Assembly: GCA_022828595.1 (NCBI GenBank)
Contig: JAKGHH010000001.1
Coordinates: 117,688,999 to 117,752,998, forward strand
Source of the DNA: Nelumbo lutea
Lineage: Eukaryota; Streptophyta; Magnoliopsida; Proteales; Nelumbonaceae
Reading direction: 5' to 3'
Length of the DNA: 64,000 nt
Shown: one piece after another, positions 1 through 8,412 of the stretch
How positions within the stretch are numbered: the first letter of the stretch is position 1
Layout of the letters: each line of letters opens with the position of its first letter
Position numbers and translations under genes: made by a program
Notes under the pieces: model-generated
What the model was told of the DNA's origin: nothing
The model's database searches: none
What the model saw: only the letters and a program-made list of their open reading frames with translations

Positions 1-128
1 TTAGGTACAACTCAATATGTGGTGGCGGTGGTCGTCCACCATCCCAATATGTATTGTTAGTGTTTTTTGTTTAATCGATTGTTATTTGCATAGGTCCATC
101 TCATATCAATTCCATTTTCTTGCTAGTC

Positions 129-429
129 TGATACGTGCATGTGCATGCATGCACTAGGCGCACAGCAGCCGAAGACCTGGTCAAAGTGGATAGCAGCAGA
201 AGACCCGATCATGTTAGCTCTTAGTTGGGATAAGCCTTAGCCATTCAGTTTTAATTCTATTAGAATAGATAAGTCTTCAATTATGTTCCTAGATAAGTGC
301 ATTCTGTTTTTCTGTTGATAAGCTCCTAAGATTAAGGGGCAGTAGTTCCTATTTCTACTCCCAGTTTGTAGCACAATAAGGCTATAAATATAGCCTGAAT
401 GAATGGAGTTGGCATTGGCTTTTCTACAA

Positions 430-485
<56 letters not shown>

Positions 486-531
486 TTATTCTAGATCCTT
501 CTTCCTCTTGTTAGATAACTTGAGCGTATCA
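129..531 (+). repeat. 5' LTR of the chromovirus-type Gypsy element
   Basis: 403 bp, TGATACG at the left and CGTATCA at the right, a 7-bp terminal inverted repeat. It contains a TATA motif (383-390) and a long CT microsatellite (435-482) in what should be the R/U5 region. It matches 4853-5306 apart from scattered substitutions and a tandem duplication found only in the 3' copy. Confidence 0.93.
383..390 (+). promoter_or_regulatory. LTR TATA box
   Basis: TATAAATA within the near-palindrome GGCTATAAATATAGCC of the 5' LTR, repeated at 5166-5173 in the 3' LTR. Its place about 50 bp before the CT tract fits a Pol II promoter driving the element RNA. Confidence 0.6.
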
Positions 532-532
532 T

Positions 533-544
533 TGGTATCAGAGC
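533..544 (+). other. Primer-binding site, initiator tRNA-Met
   Basis: TGGTATCAGAGC lies one base after the 5' LTR end. It is complementary to the 3' end of plant initiator methionine tRNA, the usual minus-strand cDNA primer for plant Copia and chromovirus elements. Confidence 0.9.
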
Positions 545-554
545 CGGTTCAACC

Positions 555-1550
555 ATGGACACCTGTGGAAAGACTAATGCGGAGTTCTGCAATGAGGTCA
601 ATGAAACCTTAGCGCGACATGAGTCGAGCATCGACTAAGTGAACACTGTCTTACAAACAGTGTTAACCGAACTCCAAGCCCTTCGAGCCTCACGAGCCAC
701 TCCTGAGACCAACCCCTTCGCCCATGAAGAATCCTCACATCCCCATACTTCCCGTTCAAGCTCCACCCATGACCACCCTCATCAACACGTCAAGTTGTCA
801 TTCCCAAAATTTAACGGGGATGATCCGAGCAGTTGGATTTATAAGGCGAAACTGTATTTTGAATTTCAAAATATTATTCCGGACCAATAGGTGCAGCTAG
901 CTTCCTTCCAATTGGAAGGCATCGCCTTACAGTGGCACAATTGGTTGACCAAGTATCGTGGACCGCTCACATGGGAAGAACTCTCCAAAGCGGTGTTACA
1001 ACGGTTCGGCCCCACCGACTACGAGGACCCATCAGAGGCGTTAACCCGCCTGAAGCAAACCACCACTGTGACGGCTTATCAAGAAGCCTTCGAGAGGCTC
1101 TCTCACCGAGTTGACGGCCTACCCGAGAGTTTTCTCATTGGCTGTTTCATTGCAGGACTTCGTGATGACGTTCATTTAGATGTGAAGATTAAGCAGCCTT
1201 GAACCTTGATAGAGGCGATTGGAGTGGCCTGATTAATTGAGGAATGAAATCACTTACAGTGGAGAGCTAGCCAGCCGATTCGATCCCCATCAGCCATGAC
1301 AACCCAGAAGGCGTCACCCAAGCCCATGGCCGGTGTACTTGGGCCTCCACTAGGCTCGCGCGCGAACCAGGTTTCCAGTGCTCATTCGCCAACATTTCGA
1401 CGACTCACCAACCAGGAGGCGTGAGAACGTCATGAGAAGGGGTTGTGTTAATACTGTGATGAGAAGTTCACCCCCGACCACCGTTGTGCACGTCAACAAC
1501 TGTTCATGATTGAGGATCCTGAACAGGCGGACGTGGAGACTATCAAATAA
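555..1550 (+). pseudogene. gag: Gypsy gag (capsid and zinc knuckle), broken
   Basis: The frame opens at ATG 555 shortly after the primer site. It is interrupted by stops at 636-638, 888-890, 1200-1202 and several more through about 1550, but keeps one reading frame throughout. Recognisable parts are the retrotransposon gag core with KLSFPKFNGDDPSSWIYKA near 792-850 and LQWHNWLTKYRG near 918-962, then a zinc-knuckle remnant around 1445-1490 with two Cys, a His and a Cys (CDEKFTPDHRC). Gag would package element RNA in cytoplasmic particles. Several stops are explained by C-to-T changes in CAA or CAG codons, as expected from methylated cytosine decay (inference). Confidence 0.85.
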
Positions 1551-2036
1551 GAGGAAGAAAACCAAGAAGCCATCCCTGAAATCTCCTTCCATGCTATTGT
1601 AGGAGCTGAGCACCCACAAACTATACGTGTTCTTGGGAAACTGAAAAACAAGAATGTGACTGTATTAATTGACGGCGGCAGCACCCACTTCATTGACCAA
1701 GCTATCGTCTCCAAGTTCGGGTTGCCAGTGAACCGAGACAAGAGATTTCAAGTTATGGTAGCCAATCATGAAAAGATCGAGTGCATGGGGCAGTGCCGAG
1801 CTCTCACCCTCGCCATTCAAGGACACCCCGTTACCGCTAACTATTATGTTCTTCCCGTCGCAGCATGCCAGTTGGTGTTGGGAGTATAGTGGCTAGAGAC
1901 GCTTGGACCCGTCGAGATGGATTACAAACAACTAACCTTGATGTTCAAAAAGGAGGGACTCTCTTGCACCTTCCAAGGATTGGGACGAGCCAACATCGAA
2001 GCCTTAACCAACAAGGAATGCAATGGGTTATAAGGT
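1551..2036 (+). pseudogene. Gypsy aspartic protease region, broken
   Basis: Same frame as gag. The retroviral-type protease core reads VLIDGGSTHFID at about 1662-1697: an Asp-Gly-Gly active site where most families have Asp-Ser-Gly, a variant common in plant Gypsy elements. The segment continues through the flap region to LVLGV and a stop at 1887-1889, after which the same frame resumes for about 45 codons. Protease would cut the Gag-Pol polyprotein. It cannot be made here as part of one polyprotein. Confidence 0.85.
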
Positions 2037-3385
2037 ATGGGATTTTTTTTTCAAATAGTTCCTTCACATAGCAGCGGCCAACCAGGTTTTCTCCCACTCG
2101 AGATGGACCACCTTCTCACCAAATTTTCCCATGTGTTTGAGCCGCCCACAAGCTTGCCTCCTAAACGACCACATGACCACTGGATTGCACTGCTTCCTGA
2201 CAAAGGACCTATTAGTGTGAGGCCATATCAATACCCGTATTACCAAAAGACCGAAATAGAGAAGATGGTGAAGGAGATTTTGCAGACAGGGTTGAGAAGA
2301 CCAAGCAATAGCCCATTCTAATCACCGGTTTTGCTAGTGAAGAAGGCTGATAGACCTTGGCAGTTTTGCATGGATTACCAAGCACTGAATGAAATCACTA
2401 TTAAAAACAAGTATCCCATCCCCGTGATTGATGAATTATTAGATGAGCTCTATGGCACCAAATTTTACTCCAAATTAGATTTACAGTTGGGATACCATCA
2501 GATTCGAGTGCAAGAAGAAGACGTTCCTAAAATGGCTTTCCGAACACATGAAGGGCATTACGAGTTCTTATTGATGCCGTTCGGCTTGATGAATGCACCT
2601 GCAACTTTTCAAAGCCTCATGAACGACCTCTTCCGCCCATACCTTCGGAAATTTATTTTGGTCTTCTTCAATGACATTCTAGTTTATTCTAAATCATGGG
2701 AAGACCACCTATCTCATTTGAGAGTTGTTCTAACTGTATTATCCTCTAACAAATTATTTGCAAAAATGTCAAAATGTCAATTTGGTGTTCCGCAGGTCGA
2801 ATACTTGGGTCATGTGATTTCAGAAAAGGGGGTCCGTGGCTTCCTCGGGTTAGCAGGATATTACCGGAAGTTCATCCGCGACTTCAGAAGCATTGCAGCT
2901 CCCTTAACCCAATTGTTGACCAAAGGGGGATTCCAATGGAACGAGGCAGCAGAGCTGGCCTTTCAACAGTTGAAGAAGGCACTCACTTCACCGCCAATCC
3001 TACGTCTACCAGATTTCTCCCAACAGTTTGTGATTGAATGCAATGCGAGTGGAACCGGGATTGGCGCCATCCTCATCCAGCAAGACCGACCGGTGACCTA
3101 CTTCAGTGAAGCATTGAAAGGTTCAGCCTTGGCATTATCCACCTATGAAAGGAGATGTTAGCTATTGCCAAAGCTGTTAAGAAATGGCGCCCATATCTGC
3201 TTGGGAAACCATTCACAGTCCGCACCGACCAAAAAACTCTTAAATATTTACTTGAGCAGAGGATAACCACACCGGCCCAAATGCGGTGGCTGCCAAAGAT
3301 ACTGGGCTACGACTATGAGATCGAGTATAAAAAAGGGGCTGAGAACCAAGGTGCGAATTCCTTGTCACATATGACTGAATTTTAG
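2037..3385 (+). pseudogene. Gypsy reverse transcriptase and RNase H, broken
   Basis: RT fingers and palm are clear: PVLLVKKADRPW near 2326, FYSKLDLQLGYHQIRV near 2464, and the catalytic box, where the usual Y-x-D-D has become FFNDILVYS (about 2659-2685), so the first catalytic Asp is Asn. After GHVISEKGV (about 2832) the protein jumps straight to RGFLGLAGYYRKF: roughly 20 codons normally present between them are missing in frame. RNase H follows with PVTYFSEALKG. A one-base loss near 3150 shifts to another frame, which carries WRPYLLGKPFTVRTDQKTL and ends at 3385. A stop also lies at 2319-2321. Confidence 0.9.
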
Positions 3386-4838
3386 TTTCTTTCCATCTCT
3401 ATACCACACGCAGACTGGTGGCCGGCGCTACATGAAGAGGTCAAACAAGACACCTTTTATGGGGAATTGATGAAAAGGTGACCCCCCCACAAGTTGCTTC
3501 AACGGGATGGGGTATGGTTCAAGGGGGACAAGATTTATTTGAGCCCCGCCTCCACCTTGATTTCAAAGGTGATGGCGGATTGCCACTCATCCCCTGTAGG
3601 GGGACACTTTGGGTTTCATAAGACCCTCTCTCGCATCAAGCACAACTTCCTTTGGCCCCACATGCGTCAGATGGTGAAGGAGTTCTTGCAGCAATGTGAC
3701 GTATGCCAATGCTTCAAAACAGATTGCATGAAGCCAACAGGATTGCTTCAGCCATTACCAATTCCTACTCAAATGTGGACAGACATCTCCATGGACTTTA
3801 TCGAAGGATTGCCTCCCTCTAATGGGTACACAGTTATCATGGTAATTGTGGATCGGTTGACAAAATATACCCACTTCATTCCCTTAAAACACCCATTCAC
3901 TGCCACCACAGTCGCGAAGGCATTTGTTGCCAACATTGTCCGCCTACACAGAGTACCAATATCCATTGTTAGCGACCGTGACAAGGTATTCATCAGCTCA
4001 TTCTGGCAGACACTTTTTCAAATGCATGGGACGAAATTGTTTATGAGCTCAAGTTACCATCCCCAAACCGACAGGAAAATCGAAGTTGTTAACCGAACAT
4101 TGGAGCAATGTCTACGGTGCTTTGCAGGTGACCAGCCGCGAAAATGGTTAAAGTGGGTTCCTTGGGCAAAATACAGCTACAACACCTCCACTCACTCTTC
4201 CACCAAAATGACACCCTTCGAAGCAGTCTACGGGATCCCACCCCCTAGTCTCCTGACCTATGTACTGGGTACTGCTCAAGTAGGGGCAGTTGACGAATAC
4301 TTGCATGATCGGGACATCATCCTACGCGAGCTACAACATAACCTCTAGGTAGCCCAGAACCGGATGAAATGTCAAGCAGACCAGCACCGATGAGGAGTCT
4401 CGTTCGTAATAGGTGACTTCGTATATGTGAAGCTACAGCCTTACCGGCAGACATCGGTGGCGTTTCGGCATTCCATGAAGCTCACCCCATGTAATTTTGG
4501 GCCATACCCAATCATTGAGAAGATTGGTCCAATAGCCTACCGCTTAGCCTTGCCCTCTGGCTCTCAAATCCACAATGTGTTTCATGTCAGTTTGCTACGA
4601 AAGCACTTGGGACCCATCACCCCTACTTCCACTCAGCTTCCTCAAATCTCAGATACTTCGACCATCCTACCCCAACTGGAAGCAATCTAGATCGTCGTAT
4701 TATTCACAAGGGCGAACACCGCCCAAAATCCGAAGTCTTGGTCAAATGGATTGTGGCGCCAATTGAGGATGCAACCTGGGAGAATGAATGGTGCTTCAGA
4801 AAATCTTATCCCGACTTCCTTGCGGACAAGGATCCTTC
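3386..4838 (+). pseudogene. Gypsy integrase with C-terminal chromodomain, broken
   Basis: The zinc-binding HHCC region spans about 3560-3720 (H-x-x-x-H then CDVCQCFK). The DDE core has IVDRLTKYTHF, a second block reading VSDRDKVF, and YHPQTDRKIEVVNRTLEQ, where the third block keeps its Glu. Stops occur at 4346-4348 and about 4393. The frame resumes with GPYPIIEKIGPIAYRLALP and NVFHVSLLRKHL, the usual module before the chromodomain. A one-base loss near 4690 puts the chromodomain end (VLVKWIVAP then ATWE, about 4737-4785) in another frame. Chromodomains in this family read histone marks and steer integration toward heterochromatin. Confidence 0.88.
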
Positions 4839-4852
4839 AGGGGGGGAGGAAA
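4839..4852 (+). other. Polypurine tract
   Basis: CAGGGGGGGAGGAA directly abuts the 3' LTR. It is the standard plus-strand DNA primer site for LTR elements and confirms the orientation. Confidence 0.85.
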
Positions 4853-5217
4853 TGATACGTGCATGTGCATGCATGCACTAGTCGCACAACAGCCGAAGAC
4901 CCGGTCAAAGTGGATAGCAGCAGAAGACCCGATCATGTTAGCTCTTAGTTGGGATAAGCCATAGCCATTCAGTTTTAATTCTGTTAGAATAGATAAGTCT
5001 TCAATTTTGTTCCTAGATAAGTGCATTAGATAAGTCTTCAATTTTGTTCCTAGATAAGTGCATTTTGTTTCCTAGATAAGTGCATTCTGTTTTTCTATTG
5101 ATAAGCTCCTAAGATTAAGGGGCAGTAGTTCCTATTTCTACTCCCAGTTTGTAGCACAATAAGGCTATAAATATAGCCTGAATGAATGGAGTTGGCATTG
5201 GCTTTTCTACAAACAAA

Positions 5218-5255
<38 letters not shown>

Positions 5256-5306
5256 TCTCCTTATTTTAGATCCTTCTCCCTCTTGTTAGATAACTTGAGC
5301 GTATCA
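4853..5306 (+). repeat. 3' LTR of the chromovirus-type Gypsy element
   Basis: 454 bp, same ends as the 5' LTR. It is longer because a 37-bp unit (4991-5027) is repeated at 5028-5064 with a further partial copy to about 5086. The CT microsatellite (about 5217-5265) also differs in length and carries an interruption. Confidence 0.92.
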
Positions 5307-5324
5307 TAATCAAATTTGTTGTGT

Positions 5325-5865
5325 TACGTATGGATTGATGTTAACCACTGAGATTTTTTTTGTATTTATATTCATCTGTAATGTGGTATGTGGTTTGATA
5401 TGGATTAATGAGAACCACTGATTTTTTTTCTATGTTTATCATCTGTAGTGTGGTATGTGCTTTGATATGGGAATCACTAATCTTTTTGTGTTTATATTCA
5501 TCTATAATTTGGTATGTGGATTGACATGGATTAACTTGAACCATTGATTTTTTTTTCTGTGCTTATATTCGTTCGTAGTGTGGTCTGTGCCTTTATATGG
5601 GAATCATTGATTTTTTTTTTTTGTGTTTATATGTCATCTGTAATGTGGTCTGTGGTTTTCTATGGATTAATGTGAACCACTGTTTGTGTGTGTGTGTGTG
5701 TGTGTTTATATTCATCTGTAGTGTGGTCTGTGCTTTGATATGGGAATCTCTGATTTTTTTTTTTGTGTTTATATGTCATCTGTAATGTTATGGTTTGATA
5801 TGGATTAATGTGAACCATTGATTTTTTTTTTATGTTTATATTCATCTATAATGTTTTGATAATGG
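5325..5865. repeat. Alternating tandem repeat, unit about 65 bp
   Basis: About eight copies of a unit built as a T-run, then GTTTATATTCATCTGTA, then GTGGT, spaced 60-77 bp. Two subtypes alternate: one continues ATGGATTAATGTGAACCA and the next GATATGGGAATCACTGA, giving a dimeric higher-order period near 130 bp. A GT microsatellite (about 5683-5705) has expanded inside one unit. The ORFs here are low-complexity artefacts. Confidence 0.85.
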
Positions 5866-5913
5866 ATGGATGAATGGCTTTTGGCTTAAGATTTACAGTC
5901 ACAAAGGAGGCTA

Positions 5914-6352
5914 TACAAGAGAGATCTTTATAATATGCAAGTCATTTTAGGAAGAGGCTATAGTCTTGCATACGATTTTCTTATCTTGGTTTAACTACTG
6001 TATATTAGAAGCAATTTTCTTTTTTTCATTTTCTTCACATTACATCTATTAATTGGATTCAAATCAATGGCACTATAGGTAGCTAGCCTTCCTTACCTAT
6101 AAACTACCAATAATGAACAAAGAAGTTAATCAAATACAAGAGAGATCTTCATAATATGCAATTCATTTTAGGCAGAGGCTATAGTCCTATATACCGTTTT
6201 CTTATCTTGGTTTAAATACTATATATTAGAAGCAATTTTCTTTTTTCCATTTTCTTCACATTTCATCTATTAATTGGATTCAAATCAATGGCACTATAGG
6301 TAGCTAGCCTTCCTTACCTACAAACTGCCAATAATGAATAAAGAAATTGGCT
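5914..6352. repeat. Tandem duplication, 221-bp period
   Basis: TACAAGAGAGATCTT starts both copies (5914 and 6135). Both run through TTAATTGGATTCAAATCAAT and the TAGGTAGCTAGCCTTCC block with scattered substitutions. No coding signal is seen. Confidence 0.9.
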
Positions 6353-6651
6353 CATCAACTTGTATGCCATCACTAGGTTCTGCTCTCAGATATATCAGAT
6401 ACAATGAGTTCTTAGATATACATACATGCACAAACTAACCTTACAAGCTTTGATTTAATTGAACCACCTACAGTGCCATGAAAAGTATAACCAAGTTACT
6501 ACAAAGGTATAGAAGATCACAATAAGCCACCAAAAAAAGTTTTTTTACCAAGTAGAGTACAATGAGTGAAGTTTTGATACTAGGACTGCTATGATACTAT
6601 AATCATACCATCACCAAACATCTATTATGATGCTAGGATCATGATGACTGC

Positions 6652-7283
6652 TATTGTATTATAACATGATTGAATTGGTTGGCATGTAGCTTATGGATGG
6701 AGAGAGTTAGTGAGAGAGGTAAAGAGGGAGGGAGATAGAGAGAGAGTTGGTGAGAGATAAAGAGGGAGAGTGAGATAAGAAAGAGTTTTATTGTGTTATA
6801 ACATGACTAAATGGTGGTTGGCATGTAGCTTATGGATGGAGAGAGTTTAGTGAGAGAGATAAAGAGGGAGGGAGATAGAGAGAGATAAAGAGGGAGGGTG
6901 AGATAAGAAAGTTTTATTGTGTTATAAAATTATTGAATGGTGGTTGGAATGTAGCTTATGGATGGAGAGAATTTAGTGAGAGAGATAAAGAGAGACAGGG
7001 AGGGAGAGAGAGGGAGATAGAGACAGTTAGTAAGAGATAATGAGGGAGGGTGATAGAAAGAGATGGGGAGGGAGAGAGAGGGAGAGAGAGAGTGAGAGAG
7101 AGATGTGGATATTGATTTAGGGAGAGAGGGGTATGTGGTTGACCTATAGGGAAAGAGATAGAGAGATGTGGAGATAGAAGAGTTAGAGAGACATTGAAAT
7201 AGTATATGACTGTTAGAGAGTGAGGGACATAGAGGATTGAGAGGTATAGAGAGGGATGGACATATATATGAATGACTATGCAA
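6652..7283. repeat. Purine-rich minisatellite (GA-rich), three 126-140-bp copies plus a tail
   Basis: Copies begin near 6652, 6791 and 6916, each with TTATAACATG or a variant, then ATGTAGCTTATGGATGGAGAG, then runs of GAGAGA and AAAGAGGGAGG. The last copy decays into an irregular GA tract to about 7250. The minus-strand Ser/Leu-rich ORF at 6930-7283 is a by-product of the purine bias. Confidence 0.85.
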
Positions 7284-7651
7284 AAGTTATATATAAACTA
7301 CCTATAAGCATGTGCTTGTTTTATTCTATGAGTTTCTTTATTGCTTTGCTATTCGGTGTATGGTTTGCACATATTGGTTAATGTGGACTGTACTAGCAAT
7401 TTGCTGAAGCTATAAAAGTACCATTGTTATTGCTTGTAGGATCATAAATCCTATCCACTTACAAACTATAGAAGGGAATAGCTACTTCAGGTGACTCATA
7501 TAACCATCAAACCTTGTTATTTTGTATTAGTTGATTGGAAAAAAGTGATTGAATGTCAATACCATGCGTGTCTCAGTCGTCTCTTGGATATAATTATGGA
7601 AATTTTTACAAAATTGTGTCAATAATCAAAAGTTTATTTGATGATGACTAG
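7284..7651. other. Unassigned AT-rich spacer
   Basis: I see no gene or clear repeat here. It lies directly upstream of the SANT/Myb-like ORF and could hold the left part of the Harbinger element, but no terminal inverted repeat was recognised. Confidence 0.4.
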
Positions 7652-8269
7652 ATGGCGACTAGTGTAACTAATACATCATTTGAAAATGCCCCCACTACAA
7701 ATGCAAACTGGACACTTACACAAGAAAATTTTTTCATAGATTTACTTGTACAACAAGTCCAGAGTGGAGGGGGGGATGGTAGTAGGTTATTTGAAACCAC
7801 CTGCTTGGAAAGAGGTGAGGCTGAGCTTTTTCACACAATTTTGGCTGAAGTTCAATAAGGAATCATTTAGTAACAAGATACATGATTTAAATGGTTGTAG
7901 CCTCACTAGAGACATGGGATAACTATTTATTGGCATTTGCTAAACATATGCGATTTTTTATTTAAATTCAATACATTACATATAAACTGGTTGGTGTCCC
8001 AATGTCTTTTTTTCATAGGCTAACCCCAAGGCCAAAAGGTTTCGTAATGTGGGCTGCCTAGAGTATAATAACTTAGAGGCCATACTTGGGGGAACAACAC
8101 CCATTGGAAAGTTTTTAATATCATTGGCACGAGGCATAGAGTCCCTATCCCGAGACAAGGGAAACATCTCAACTGACCCACTAGTTGATGAGATCCAACA
8201 ACCATTAGTAGGAGTTGATGAACCAAGCAATGATGACATTGACCAGGTTTCGACTATAAGCACCAAAAC
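7652..8269 (+). pseudogene. SANT/Myb-like DNA-binding ORF of a PIF/Harbinger element, 5' part
   Basis: ATG 7652 opens a frame with WTLTQENFFIDLLVQQVQSG, the start of the Myb/SANT-like domain found in Harbinger second ORFs and in plant L10-interacting MYB-domain proteins. One extra base near 7803 shifts the frame: the continuation reads AWKEVRLSFF. A TTTTTTTCATAG acceptor-like sequence precedes 8020, where the conserved block resumes with KRFRNVGCLEYNNLEAILGG, followed by an acidic tail ending STISTK. The frame stops matching at 8269, where a Copia element begins, and continues at 12173. Family members bind DNA and assist the transposase. An L10-interacting MYB-like host pseudogene is the alternative, but the transposase 5 kb downstream on the same strand favours Harbinger. 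Confidence 0.75.
8265..8269. repeat. Left target-site copy AAAAC of the Copia insertion
   Basis: AAAAC here is repeated at 12173-12177. Removing 8270-12172 and one copy restores an uninterrupted SANT reading frame (STKT then RVDS), which supports a genuine target duplication. Confidence 0.8.
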
Positions 8270-8276
8270 TCCATGT

Positions 8277-8412
8277 AGGCTGAGAGTTCTTCTTCCATGG
8301 CACGACCATATAAACCCATTTACAACCAACAGTTGCTTCCCAGGAGGAAGAGCAGTGAGGTCCCAAGTATGATTATGATGAAAGGCTGAGAGTTCTTCTT
8401 CCATGGCACGAC
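8277..8412. repeat. 30-bp direct repeat at the truncated Copia end
   Basis: 8277-8306 and 8383-8412 are identical over 30 bp (AGGCTGAGAGTTCTTCTTCC and ten further bases), period 106. The inner copy is the native coding position (a MEEELSA segment at the start of RT). The outer copy looks like a template switch back onto the same region before joining to the target. Confidence 0.9.

Larger units (their letters stand above)
129..5306 (+). mobile_element. Ty3/Gypsy chromovirus-type LTR retrotransposon, complete but coding-dead
   Basis: A 5.18-kb element bounded by related LTRs (129-531 and 4853-5306), each beginning TGATACG and ending CGTATCA. The flanks TAGTC (124-128) and TAATC (5307-5311) form a 5-bp target duplication with one mismatch. 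The order is initiator-Met primer site, gag, protease, RT, RNase H, integrase, chromodomain, polypurine tract. This order and a C-terminal chromodomain define plant chromoviruses; the small size and roughly 400-bp LTRs recall the Reina clade (inference). About a dozen in-frame stops, two single-base frameshifts and an RT deletion make it non-autonomous. Confidence 0.93.

Noticed and set aside
403..612. 69-codon ORF with a long Ser-Leu run
   Set aside because: It translates the CT microsatellite and end of the 5' LTR.
5683..5705. GT repeat as a regulatory Z-DNA element
   Set aside because: It is a simple expansion inside a tandem repeat, with no gene near it.
6930..7283. 117-codon Ser/Leu/Pro-rich minus ORF
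   Set aside because: It is the complement of the GA-rich minisatellite; no domain, pure composition effect.
7976..8269. C-terminal 98 residues of the apparent Copia ORF
   Set aside because: This part is antisense to the SANT-like ORF; Copia sequence ends at 8270.
8049..8372. 107-codon plus ORF read as one gene
   Set aside because: Its first part is real SANT-like sequence but the last part (after 8269) is antisense Copia; it is a chimera made by the insertion.
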